Shown here: piece after piece, positions 16,037 through 24,846 of the stretch | Position numbering within the stretch: the stretch's first letter is position 1 | How the letters are laid out: each line of letters opens with the position of its first letter | Assembly (NCBI GenBank): GCA_041691815.1 | Contig: JBEPTZ010000009.1 | Span: 1-64,000, forward strand | Direction of reading: 5' to 3' | DNA: 64,000 nt | Source of the DNA: 70-18 sp041691815 | GTDB lineage: Bacteria > Pseudomonadota > Alphaproteobacteria > Acetobacterales > Acetobacteraceae | Notes under the pieces: generated by a model | What the model saw: the letters and a program-made list of their open reading frames with translations, nothing else | The model's database searches: none | What the model was told of the DNA's origin: nothing | Program-made: the position numbers and the translations under genes

Positions 16037-18898
16037 TCATGTGCCGCCGACCGTGTTGTCGAACAGAGCGTCGCGATCCCCGTCGTTCAACTCAGGCGGC
16101 AGCAGTGCACTGCGCATCAGCGCGCGCTTGCGTTCCAGCAGAACGTGCAAATTTTCGTCGAATGATTTCGGGCCGGCTGGCAATGTCGCGATCGGAATGT
16201 GGATATGGACGGTGCGGGTTTGGCCGATGCGCAAAGCACGGCCGGTACACTGGTCCTCGACGGCAGGGTTCCACCAGCGCTCCAGGTGGATCACGTGATT
16301 GGCGCGGGTGATCGTGAGGCCGACACCGGCGGCCTTGGGGGACAGCACCATGACGTCAAACCCCTCCGGGGCGGCCTGGAAGCGATCCACCCGCGCCTGG
16401 CGGCGGGCCCCGGCGACTTCACCGTTGATGATGCTGGGCGTCTCGGCCAGGCGGTAGCGGCGTTGGATCAGCCCGGCGAGGCGGGGCTGCATGTCGCGCT
16501 TGTCGAGAAAGACAAGGGCGCGCTCGCCGGCGGCGGCGATGCTGTCCAGGGCGGCGAAGCACAGCATCAGGCGCGCGGAGGCGGCGATGAAGGCGACGTC
16601 GTCGCCTTCCATGTGCGGGTCGGGGTGAAGCGATAGGGCGCGGAAGGCTTGCAGGGCCGTGAGCACCGCGCCGGGGGTTTTGCTGCCGCGGGCGCCTTCG
16701 AGCGTCTCCTCATAGCGGCGGTATTGAATATCAGGCATCGGAGCGCGGGTGACGCTTTGGCTGGCCTTCGGCAGGTCCGGCAGATGGTCCTCCTTCATTC
16801 GGCGCAAAAGCAGGGCCGGTGCCCCGCCGAAGCTCTGCTCCAGCATGACTTTGAGCGGTTTCAAGGCCTCGGGATCGGCGGCGGCTTCGTAGGTGCGGCT
16901 GAAGGCGCTCAGGTCGCCGAGCCAGCCGGCTCGCACGCCATCGACGATGCACCACAGGTCGGCCAGGCGATTTTCGACCGGGGTGCCGGTCATCGCGATG
17001 CGGAAATCGGCGTTCATCGCTTTGAGTGCGTCGGTCATCCGCACGCCAGGGGTCTTCACCTTCTGGGCTTCGTCGGCGAGCAGGGCAGCGAACGAAATAG
17101 CGCCGAAGTCCGCAGCGTTGTCGCGCAAGGTTTCGTAGGTGGTCATCACCCAGTCGGCGCCGGCGATGCGGGTGCGGTCGAGGGTTTTGTCGGCTGCCTG
17201 GCGGAACGCCCGCAAACCGGCGCCGTAGGCGGCGACACACTCTCCCAAGCCGGCGCCGGAAAGATGGCGGGCATGTTCGGCAGACCAGTTGGCGAGCAAT
17301 CCGGTGGGGGCGACGATGAGGACGGGCTCGCGCTTGATCAGTCCGCGCTGCATCGCCTCGCGGAGCCATGCAAGGAAGGCGAGGCCCTGGAGCGTCTTTC
17401 CTAGGCCCATATCGTCGGCCAGCAGAACACCAGGCGCGCCGGCCTGCCAACTCTGCTGCAACCATTCCAAGCCGTGTGTCTGGTGCACTTTCAGGGAAGT
17501 TTCCAGGCAGGCAGGCAGGCCGGGCGGTACGGTGGCGCGTTGGATAAAGTCCTGCTGGTGCTCCAGCGTGCCCTCGTTGGTTCGGATGAGCGGAACCAGC
17601 GGGGCGGGCTGCGCCGGCTGGGCCAGTTTTGGCGGTGGCGCGGGCGGGGCTTCACCGGGCGCACGCCGCGCCAAGTCATCGCGCATCTCGGCGGTGGCGG
17701 GAACCCTCAGCGGGAGAGCATCGGGAGGGTCGCCGGCAGGGCGATACACGACCACCGGCTCGCCGGCCGCCATAGCCTGTTCGACGCTGGCACAGAGTTC
17801 AGCGGCTGCTTCGGGCGACAGATCCGCGACGGAACGCTGGGGAACGGCATTAGCGGAATCGTGCCCGAACCAGTTGGTGGGGGTCCGGGCAAGCCACGGG
17901 ACCTCGCGCGGCTCCCAAAGGCCCAACCCGATGACGCGGTCGGAGTAGGTGGCAGTTTCGACGAATACGGACTCGACTCGCTCCAGCAAGGTCGGGTCGT
18001 CGTCGGCTTCGAGTGCCGCGCGGAGGAAGCCGCGCGGGTTTGCCATCAACTCCCGTTTGACCGCGGCAGGAGAGGATTGGTGGCGGCGCACCTCGGCGAG
18101 GGCCCTGCGCAGCGTTGGCATCAACACCACAAACGTGTTGCCGGGTAGCGAATAGACCGGCCGCGCTTCGGCGAAAGAGTTGAACTGCTTATGCCCAAAG
18201 GCATCCTGCTGCTCGGATGGCAACAGCGGTTCATCTGAACCAGCCCGATGAAGGATGGGCACGAGCTTCGCGGCCGAGCCTTGACCCTGCAGATCCAGAG
18301 AGAAGGCATCGGCTTGAATGATGTCCACCTGCGCCGGCAACCCAGCGGCGGTCGCGGTGCCGTCCTCCTGCGCGCTCGGTAGAGCTTCGCGGAGACGGCC
18401 CACTGCCAAAAGCCGAGCGGGCATATCCGGGGCGGCTCCGACAGCGGCAACCGCTTCGGAAATGGCCAGCAGAGCTGGTGAAAGGCGGCGGTCCTGGCCC
18501 CCGATGCGCAACCAGGCACCGATCCGCTCTGGCGCCACGATCGCCTGGCCGGAAGGCCGGCACCACTGCAGGGTTGCCCGGAAGCTGGGGCCATTGACGA
18601 TCCCGCGCGTGGCGACGCGCGCCATGACGTCGGCCATTGGCGGCAACCCGAGCGACGCCGAATCCCGACCCGACAACGCTGCGATGGCTTCATCCGCCAC
18701 CAGGATCATTGTGTCGTCCGCGATGGCCTGATCAGATGCGACCATCTGCATCAGCCGCTCGACGCCCGGCAACAAGGTTGCTGGGACGTCGATGGGCCAG
18801 CGGGTCAGAGGAACCGCACCCGACGGGCCGTGCAGCCGCATTTCGGTCCCGGATGCGGTCGGCGTGTGCTGAAAGCCGTAAGACATCAGGTCATCCAT
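16037..18898 (-). CDS. zorD: Zorya type I effector ZorD, SNF2-type helicase
   Basis: A 953-residue protein. Residues 1-440 form a variable N-terminal region ending in a Pro/Ala-rich linker (APPAPPPKLAQPAQPAP, about 417-433). The SNF2 ATPase follows: Walker A DDMGLGKT at 495-502, Walker B DEAQ at 609-612 in place of DEAH, MTGTPVENRL at about 636-645, and the second RecA lobe with GVGLTITRANHVIHLERWWN and ALRIGQ. In type I Zorya, ZorD acts with ZorC in the cell as the effector that engages invading DNA. It is the last gene of the operon and overlaps zorC by 13 bases. A diverged copy of its last 60 codons survives at 3234-3413. Confidence 0.9.
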   Translation of the reverse strand: MDDLMSYGFQHTPTASGTEMRLHGPSGAVPLTRWPIDVPATLLPGVERLMQMVASDQAIADDTMILVADEAIAALSGRDSASLGLPPMADVMARVATRGIVNGPSFRATLQWCRPSGQAIVAPERIGAWLRIGGQDRRLSPALLAISEAVAAVGAAPDMPARLLAVGRLREALPSAQEDGTATAAGLPAQVDIIQADAFSLDLQGQGSAAKLVPILHRAGSDEPLLPSEQQDAFGHKQFNSFAEARPVYSLPGNTFVVLMPTLRRALAEVRRHQSSPAAVKRELMANPRGFLRAALEADDDPTLLERVESVFVETATYSDRVIGLGLWEPREVPWLARTPTNWFGHDSANAVPQRSVADLSPEAAAELCASVEQAMAAGEPVVVYRPAGDPPDALPLRVPATAEMRDDLARRAPGEAPPAPPPKLAQPAQPAPLVPLIRTNEGTLEHQQDFIQRATVPPGLPACLETSLKVHQTHGLEWLQQSWQAGAPGVLLADDMGLGKTLQGLAFLAWLREAMQRGLIKREPVLIVAPTGLLANWSAEHARHLSGAGLGECVAAYGAGLRAFRQAADKTLDRTRIAGADWVMTTYETLRDNAADFGAISFAALLADEAQKVKTPGVRMTDALKAMNADFRIAMTGTPVENRLADLWCIVDGVRAGWLGDLSAFSRTYEAAADPEALKPLKVMLEQSFGGAPALLLRRMKEDHLPDLPKASQSVTRAPMPDIQYRRYEETLEGARGSKTPGAVLTALQAFRALSLHPDPHMEGDDVAFIAASARLMLCFAALDSIAAAGERALVFLDKRDMQPRLAGLIQRRYRLAETPSIINGEVAGARRQARVDRFQAAPEGFDVMVLSPKAAGVGLTITRANHVIHLERWWNPAVEDQCTGRALRIGQTRTVHIHIPIATLPAGPKSFDENLHVLLERKRALMRSALLPPELNDGDRDALFDNTVGGT

Positions 18899-20334
18899 TC
18901 ATGCGGGCTGAGCCGCCGCCCCTCCCGGCTGCGAAGCAGGGTAGCAACACGGTGCTTCCAGACGCCGGACGGGTCATGTGTCAACCCATCGGGGCCGATC
19001 ACATGCCGGTCTGGCCGATTATCTGGCGCCGGGAACTTCACGGTACCTGTTTGAAGTGCCGGCGCTCTATAGACGCCAATTGCGTAGAATCGTGGGGCCT
19101 GCTTGTCACCGACCGCCCACGCCCGCAACTTGCCGTTATGGCTCCATTCACCGAAAACAGTTTGCCCGATCCGCATGAGCAGCACCGAATGATTCCTGTC
19201 GGACGCTCCGTCCAAGCGACCAAAGCTGCCGCGCAACTCACGATTTACAGCGACGCTGTCGCTCACGTTCGGACCCAGCGCCAGCCATCCGTCGCTGATC
19301 CACCCTTTCCTCAGACAAGCCGACCAAAACGCCCTGCGCTCCAGCCAAGTCCGGTTGAAGCCGGACTTCCCTGCAAATAATCCGACAGTGTCGAAGAAGG
19401 CATCCAAGGTCAGTTTGGCGAGCCAACCCCGAACCGTCATTAACGTCTTCTCGTCGGCTTCCGCCCACCGCGGCGGATTCACCCGCGGGTCGCCCAAATG
19501 CAGGCGCAAAAACTCCAACACATCGTCGCGGAGCGCATCGGGGCCAGCGCCGCCCACCCATGCGCCCACCAGCGCGTCGGCCATGGCTCCCCGCGCTTCT
19601 GGTTCGTCGAAACGCAGTTTGCCATCTGGCGCATAGAAGCATGCAGCTCCCGTTATGGTGGCCGAGTTGGCGTTGGTCCGCAGCCGCGTGGGCAACCCCA
19701 ACCCGAACGCTGCCGCGACGGCTCGCATAAAGCCGCCGCTCGCCCGCAGCGGCGCATCCAGCCATGTCTCAGCGAGCACGGACGATGAACCTCCGGCCAA
19801 TAATGTGCGGGCCAGAGCTTTTGGGCCGGCAGCGGCATCGAAGATATGGTAGGTCTCATTGGTCCGCCGCCAGCGATCCAATGGGCTCGCCTCATGGACG
19901 GCAAGCGCCGTGCTAATCTGCCTGGCGACGGAAGCGATGCCCGGTAACGCTGGATCAAAGTCGCGCAGCCACGCATCGATGAGCCGACGCAGGATACCAC
20001 TGTCAGTTCTGGCGCGGCCCAGCAGTAAACCTAGCAATCCGGGAAGCTCGATCAGGCTCCGTTGCTTGTCCCAAAGCAGCCAGATGGAGTCCCGGAGCGT
20101 GCGCGGCGGCAACGAAGCAAGGTCTTCGCCTATCCGACTGGCCTCGCGAAGTTCACGCCAAACCTGGTCCAGGCGATCCGGTTGCGGCACCGCTGGCGGT
20201 ATATCGTGGCCATTGGTAATCGCCACCATCACTTTGTGAGTTGCGCGAGCAGCCTCGCCCGGTAAGGCTCTGTGCTGCGGTATCGCGCTGATGAGCGCAT
20301 TTAGGTCAGAGAGAGCCGCGTCAAGCTCACTCAT
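18886..20334 (-). CDS. zorC: Zorya type I protein ZorC (EH-signature domain)
   Basis: The 482-residue soluble protein sits between zorB and zorD, as in all type I Zorya loci. The ATG at 20334 is chosen because it overlaps the zorB stop by 8 bases; a longer open frame to 20529 merely reads through zorB. The C-terminal third holds the EH-signature-like segment QTVFGEWSHNGKLRAW (around residues 400-415), with the Glu and His after which the domain is named, preceded by LRKGWISDGWLALG. ZorC is thought to bind DNA and cooperate with ZorD after the membrane motor signals infection. Assignment rests on context plus this motif. It overlaps zorD by 13 bases, implying coupled translation. Confidence 0.85.
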   Translation of the reverse strand: MSELDAALSDLNALISAIPQHRALPGEAARATHKVMVAITNGHDIPPAVPQPDRLDQVWRELREASRIGEDLASLPPRTLRDSIWLLWDKQRSLIELPGLLGLLLGRARTDSGILRRLIDAWLRDFDPALPGIASVARQISTALAVHEASPLDRWRRTNETYHIFDAAAGPKALARTLLAGGSSSVLAETWLDAPLRASGGFMRAVAAAFGLGLPTRLRTNANSATITGAACFYAPDGKLRFDEPEARGAMADALVGAWVGGAGPDALRDDVLEFLRLHLGDPRVNPPRWAEADEKTLMTVRGWLAKLTLDAFFDTVGLFAGKSGFNRTWLERRAFWSACLRKGWISDGWLALGPNVSDSVAVNRELRGSFGRLDGASDRNHSVLLMRIGQTVFGEWSHNGKLRAWAVGDKQAPRFYAIGVYRAPALQTGTVKFPAPDNRPDRHVIGPDGLTHDPSGVWKHRVATLLRSREGRRLSPHEWMT

Positions 20335-21307
20335 GGGCCCGGAGAGCCTCAAGCCGCTTGCGCAGCTGCCCCAAACTCGCGCGAAGTCCAGCGAGTTCGG
20401 CTTCGCGGGAAGCAGAAAGCAGAAAGCGCACTTCGATCCGCCGGTTGCGGGGGTCGATGCCGGGGATCGACGGGAGCGGCCGGGAATCGCCGTAGCCTGC
20501 CATCCCCAGCAGCGGCAGTCCCGAAGCATTGTGTAGCTCTGTCAGACCGGAAAGGGGGCCGGTCATCAGGCTGCGCACCGCAAGTGCCCGCTCCGTCGAC
20601 AGGCGCCAGTTGTCGGCCGGTAAGGTATCGGTGTGCCCTTCTATCAGAATGGTTTCAAAAATCGGCACCGGGTTGCCACAATCCGACGGTGCCCCCGCTG
20701 CATAGCAGGGAAGAAGTTTGGCCATTTCCTGCAACAGAATGATCGTCTGCTCACGTCCCTTCGATGTAAAGGCCGACGTCCCTATCTGAAATACCTCATT
20801 ACTCGGTACGCGGAGCACGTCCTGTTGCTCAGAAATTTCTACGGGTATCCCTTTTTCACTGAGATCCGATTTTATTCGATCAAGAAGGCGGCTCCGGATT
20901 TCTTGCATTCGTCGGCTTTCTGTCGATACCTCCGCATCAATCTGACTGACCAACGCCACCAAGGCACCCAATTGCTTGTCCCGTTGCGCTTCTCGCTGTG
21001 TCGCATCGTCCAGCGTCGTGCGAAGTGCCTCGATATCTCGCTCTAGCTGCCGAATTTCCGTCGCCTGCCTAGCCAACTGCGCGCGCGCTGCGGCCAAGGC
21101 AGCGTTGGCAGCATCGCGCTCGTGGTTGGCCGCGACGACCTGCTCCTGAAGCCGCCGGATGATTTCATCCTTGTTGTCGTCAGCGAAATTCAGCGCGAAG
21201 ACGGTCAACATCAACAGGAAGATAAACAGTATACCGACCATCAGGTCGCTCACCGAGGCGAAATAGCTCTCGCCTCCCTCGTCATCCTCACGGTGGCGGG
21301 TTGCCAT
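20327..21307 (-). CDS. zorB: Zorya motor stator protein ZorB (MotB/OmpA type)
   Basis: The 326-residue protein has one transmembrane helix near the N-terminus (VGILFIFLLMLTVFAL, about 24-39). Just before it, Asp21 in SDLMVG is positioned like the proton-binding Asp of MotB. A coiled coil follows (about 50-110), then an OmpA-like peptidoglycan-binding domain: ILIEGHTDTLPADNWRLSTE with later RALAVR and a GIDPRNRRIEVRF end. ZorB forms a proton-driven complex with ZorA that anchors to the cell wall. The start codon abuts the zorA stop (21308), and the stop overlaps the zorC start by 8 bases. Confidence 0.92.
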   Translation of the reverse strand: MATRHREDDEGGESYFASVSDLMVGILFIFLLMLTVFALNFADDNKDEIIRRLQEQVVAANHERDAANAALAAARAQLARQATEIRQLERDIEALRTTLDDATQREAQRDKQLGALVALVSQIDAEVSTESRRMQEIRSRLLDRIKSDLSEKGIPVEISEQQDVLRVPSNEVFQIGTSAFTSKGREQTIILLQEMAKLLPCYAAGAPSDCGNPVPIFETILIEGHTDTLPADNWRLSTERALAVRSLMTGPLSGLTELHNASGLPLLGMAGYGDSRPLPSIPGIDPRNRRIEVRFLLSASREAELAGLRASLGQLRKRLEALRAHE

Positions 21308-23593
21308 CTATCGGCTTTCCCGCCGAACCAAAGGACGGTTATCCTCGAGTGCTTCGGCTAGACCAGAAACCGCAGCATTCAGGGTGCTTGCGGCTTTTGC
21401 CATGTCGTTATTCGTCCCCAAGACGAACTGCGATACTTGATCTGCGAAGCCCTTCAGTCCACCTTCAAGGTTGTTGAACACGGAAGCGAGCTTGTCATCC
21501 ATGCCCTCGAAACGCCGCACCGCGGTTGCCAAATGGGAAGATAGCTCTGCGACCTGCTCTTCCGCCAGTTCCAGCCGCGCCGCGGTCCCGGCCAGAACTT
21601 CGGTAAGTGGAGCCATACTGCGCCCCAGGTCTGCGAGTTCGGACGTCGCTTCATGTGCACTTGCGCCGGCCTGAGCGAGGTCGGCTGCGGCGCGGCCGAG
21701 GGGTGCGGTCGCGCCGGACGCCGCTTCTTGCATTGACGCGATGGCTTCCGAAAGCGACGTCGCCTGCGTTTGCATTACCGTGAGGCGGTCCGCGAGATTG
21801 CGCGCGGGCTCGGCTAACGTACGGGCCGCGGTATCAAGCCCCCGTCCTGCCTCTGCACCGCCGGCGCGCAGGGAGTCCCCACCATCTCGGCCGCCGAGAC
21901 GGAGTGCTTCAGCCGCGGCATTGGCCGCGGTCGTCAGAGCTTCCGATCCCGAGCGGCTGGATTCCACAACCGCACCGCCTGCCTTTTGCAGCGCGCCCCC
22001 GAGTTCGTCGGCCAAGCGGCCGAATTGCCCCTTCATTTCGTCCATCGCATCAGTCAGACGCCCTGCAGCGTCACCCGCGCCGCTGGAGAGCGTGCGGGCG
22101 ACCTCGCTCGATGATTGCTCAAATGCCGTCGCCGCATGTCCTAGGCGCTCGGCGAGTTGCTTAACCGCATCATCACCAGCGGTTTTGCTGCTTTCGCTTA
22201 GGACGCGCAGTGCCTCAATCGCACGCCCAAGCTCCTCGGCCATCTGCCGCGTCGCCTTCTCGGCCTCTCCACCCATCCGACCGGTCATGTCGGCGACCGC
22301 CTTCTCCAGGCTGCTGGCGACATTCTGGGCCGAACGCGTGAAACCATCGCCTGCGGTGGCAATCTGGGCGGCGGCTTGAAGCATGGCGTCGGTGCCGGCG
22401 TCGCTGGATTGCTTCGCGAGGACGCGAAGCTGATCGACAAGGCCTTCCATTTGTTTGGCAATGCGTCCCATCGCCGCATCCGTCTGGGTACCCATCTGCA
22501 TGGCCATCTGATCAGCAGCGGTCGCCATTCGGCCCGCGGCTTCGGAGAGTCCCATCCGGACTTCGGCCATGGATGCGCTTACATCGGCCAGGGTCGTAAC
22601 CACCTGCTGCATTGCGCCGTCGGTACCGCCACGCAACTGCTTGAGGAATTCCTCCAGCATTGTGTGCATGGTATCCTCACTTTTGGTGCCCAAGCTCCCG
22701 GACAGCCTTTCAATGGCTTCCCGGAGCGGCCCGATATGCTCTCCCAGACGGGTATCCAAGGCTTCGTCGAGCTTCGCGCCGATGCTGACCGCGAGCTGGT
22801 TAGAAAATAGTTCCTGCTGATCCAACGACTGCCGGAGGATACCATTGGCTTCCGCTTGGAGTGCCGCCGCGGTGGCCAACGGGATTCGCTCTTCTAAGGC
22901 GACCAGGAAGGCATCAAGCGCCCGATCGGCATGGTGAAGACACCAGCCGCGCCCGACGGTGTAACCAATGGAACACATAAGGCCAACAAGCGAGAATACG
23001 AATTTGGCCGAAGCGGTGTTGAGCAGCCCCTCAAGGCCAGTATCGCGGGTAACTTTGTCCCCGCCGACAATACTTCCAGCAGCTGAAAGCGCCAACGACA
23101 GACCTAAAAATGTTAGCAGAAGCCCTACACCCACCAACAAGTTTGGCATGGCTGCATGAAGACGGGGTTGAATACCGCAGTTGCGGAGCAAGTCGAGCGA
23201 TAGATAGTCTGACGGCCGGAGCGTAGAACGGACTGGCACCGCGGTGGTCGTTGGGGTGACAAGAGTAGCACGCCAGTCCCGCCACGCCGGACCGATGACA
23301 CGCCAACTCTCAAACTCTGCCGCGATCCGCTCGTACTCGGCTGCGAATGCTCTGGCATCGGCAGGGGTCGCGTCGAGGGCCTTCAGGGCGCCACCGAGGG
23401 CCTCGGCGAGCCGATTGGTGCCTCTGGCGAAGCGCGCCCCAGCCCACGCAGCCCAGCCGATTAGCACGCACGACAGGGCGCCAATGGTAAGCCAGTTTCC
23501 AAAAACATGGACCAAGTCTCCGGCGAGCATCGCCTCCCCCCATTCATGGGCGAGGACCGTGATCCATGCAGGCATTGTAATCCGTTCATCCAA
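21308..23593 (-). CDS. zorA: Zorya motor protein ZorA (MotA/ExbB type) with long cytoplasmic tail
   Basis: The 761-residue protein has three clear hydrophobic segments: NWLTIGALSCVLIGWAAWAG (about 33-52), LLVGVGLLLTFLGLSLALSA (about 151-170) and FVFSLVGLMCSIGYTVG (about 194-210). They make a MotA/TolQ/ExbB-like channel. The remaining 540 residues are an Ala/Gln/Glu-rich heptad-type tail, as expected for ZorA, whose tail is a long intracellular rod needed for defence. ZorA and ZorB together form the infection-sensing proton-driven motor. The start is TTG at 23593 or ATG at 23575; an in-frame TGA lies just upstream. It is the first gene of the minus-strand operon and divergent from an unknown gene starting at 23663. 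Confidence 0.92.
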   Translation of the reverse strand: MDERITMPAWITVLAHEWGEAMLAGDLVHVFGNWLTIGALSCVLIGWAAWAGARFARGTNRLAEALGGALKALDATPADARAFAAEYERIAAEFESWRVIGPAWRDWRATLVTPTTTAVPVRSTLRPSDYLSLDLLRNCGIQPRLHAAMPNLLVGVGLLLTFLGLSLALSAAGSIVGGDKVTRDTGLEGLLNTASAKFVFSLVGLMCSIGYTVGRGWCLHHADRALDAFLVALEERIPLATAAALQAEANGILRQSLDQQELFSNQLAVSIGAKLDEALDTRLGEHIGPLREAIERLSGSLGTKSEDTMHTMLEEFLKQLRGGTDGAMQQVVTTLADVSASMAEVRMGLSEAAGRMATAADQMAMQMGTQTDAAMGRIAKQMEGLVDQLRVLAKQSSDAGTDAMLQAAAQIATAGDGFTRSAQNVASSLEKAVADMTGRMGGEAEKATRQMAEELGRAIEALRVLSESSKTAGDDAVKQLAERLGHAATAFEQSSSEVARTLSSGAGDAAGRLTDAMDEMKGQFGRLADELGGALQKAGGAVVESSRSGSEALTTAANAAAEALRLGGRDGGDSLRAGGAEAGRGLDTAARTLAEPARNLADRLTVMQTQATSLSEAIASMQEAASGATAPLGRAAADLAQAGASAHEATSELADLGRSMAPLTEVLAGTAARLELAEEQVAELSSHLATAVRRFEGMDDKLASVFNNLEGGLKGFADQVSQFVLGTNNDMAKAASTLNAAVSGLAEALEDNRPLVRRESR

Positions 23594-23662
23594 GTTTGAT
23601 CATACGTTCAATCGCTCGCATCCGGCAGACGCAAGAGGCGACGTTTGGAACATGCAATAGCC

Positions 23663-24685
23663 ATGGGGTCATTGTCCATAGAGGTATGCAAAGACGGCAG
23701 TGCTGTCACGCGCATCAGTGCAGAACTGCTGAGGCTGCCGGACGGTCGTCCTGCCGCGAAATGGGGCGGCTTGGCTTTTCCACTCCATGATGGCCAGCGC
23801 ATTGATTTGGCCGATGCGGGAACCGTACCCGCGTTGTGCCGTCCTTGGGTCGACCCGGCGACTTTCTGGCGGTTCGAGGGCGGCGGCGCAAACGTCGATG
23901 GATACGTCTTTTTTGACGGCGACGACACAGACCGTGTTCGAGTTCTGCAGATCCTGGTCGCCGCGGGTGCGGACGTCGTGAGAAGTGGTCCGAACCTGTC
24001 TGGCACGACTGGTGACTGGTTTATTCGTGTCGCAGACCCGGGAACTGGGATCGTGGACCTTCTTAATGAGGCCCTAGGTCCGAATGCGACGGCCTCCTCC
24101 TCTTCCGATGCGTCCAGCATACGGGAGCGCCTGCTCACCGAAGCGCTTGAAGCAACCGAAGCCGCTCGCCAGAGCCTCAGCAAGAAGCTTGCGGAGTCCT
24201 CAACGCTCGCCACCGCGTCCATCGCCGAAGCCGCTGCGAGTGCGACGGAGCGGCAGAACGTCGTTGCTATGGCCAGTCGCCTGGCTGAGCTGGAGGCGGA
24301 CGCTCGAAAGTTCAGCGAACGGCCAATCACCCCCCGGCGACAGGATCCGGCGACTAATCGACTTGAACACGCTTTCGCGGTGATCGCCGCCGCCACTTTG
24401 CCACGTATCGCATTCCTCGCCGGTAGCTTGGCTTTCATCGCCGTGGAGCTTTCCGATCGGTCCGCGATATGGCAGCTCCTCGCCGCCCTTGATCGGCAAG
24501 ACCGCGGTCAACCGACCGGATGGAAGCGACTGGGTGGCCATGCGGGTTGGTGGGAACGCCATTTCCCGACAGGTCAGGACGACCAAGGTCGCGTATATGG
24601 AAAGCTTTCTGCGGACCGGAGAGGATGGGAGGTGCTCGTGTCGCACAAGCAGGATCAAGCAAGCGATTTGCGGCGATTGAGTTGA
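23663..24685 (+). CDS. unrecognised protein divergent from zorA, candidate Zorya accessory
   Basis: The 340-residue protein uses ATG at 23663 (TTG at 23645 is possible). Residues 1-130 look beta-rich and globular (SLSIEVCKDGSAVTRISAEL, WFIRVADPGTG). Residues about 150-240 are an Ala/Glu/Ser-rich coiled coil (LLTEALEATEAARQSLSKKL). The last 90 include a hydrophobic stretch (PRIAFLAGSLAFIAVELS) and a Trp-rich end (GGHAGWWERHFPTG, GWEVLVSHKQDQ). No named domain is recognised. The start is only 69 bases from the zorA start, so both share one regulatory gap. It could be a regulator, a sensor or extra effector of Zorya, or an unrelated island gene. Confidence 0.6.
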   Translation: MGSLSIEVCKDGSAVTRISAELLRLPDGRPAAKWGGLAFPLHDGQRIDLADAGTVPALCRPWVDPATFWRFEGGGANVDGYVFFDGDDTDRVRVLQILVAAGADVVRSGPNLSGTTGDWFIRVADPGTGIVDLLNEALGPNATASSSSDASSIRERLLTEALEATEAARQSLSKKLAESSTLATASIAEAAASATERQNVVAMASRLAELEADARKFSERPITPRRQDPATNRLEHAFAVIAAATLPRIAFLAGSLAFIAVELSDRSAIWQLLAALDRQDRGQPTGWKRLGGHAGWWERHFPTGQDDQGRVYGKLSADRRGWEVLVSHKQDQASDLRRLS

Positions 24686-24706
24686 CGACGCTGCCACCAG
24701 CTTGCC

Positions 24707-24821
24707 AGTGCGGACAGTCTGCAAGGCTGGGGCCTCGACCTTCCCCTGTAAAGCCTGCAAGCGGCTCCGCCCCAACTGTGCGCGGGGATCTCGCACTCCC
24801 GCCGCATGTCCGCCGTCGTGA
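24707..24821 (+). CDS. possible Cys-rich 37-residue peptide
   Basis: A short GTG frame encodes VCKAGASTFPCKACKRLRPN followed by CARGSRT. Four closely spaced Cys and many basic residues suggest a zinc-ribbon fragment, of a type sometimes seen as tiny phage ORFs. There is no clear ribosome-binding site and no supporting overlap. It lies between the gene divergent from zorA and the right-hand HTH paralogue. Confidence 0.25.
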
Positions 24822-24846
24822 CGCAATACTAAATAATAGGATAATT

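Noticed and set aside
16037..23593. Zorya type II or III
   Set aside because: Type II has a single HNH protein (ZorE) after zorB, and type III has other partners; here an EH-signature protein and a SNF2 helicase follow, which is type I.
24410..24685. RelE/ParE-like toxin fold at the end of the gene divergent from zorA
   Set aside because: Only a vague resemblance in the last 60 residues; no catalytic residues or antitoxin gene could be identified.
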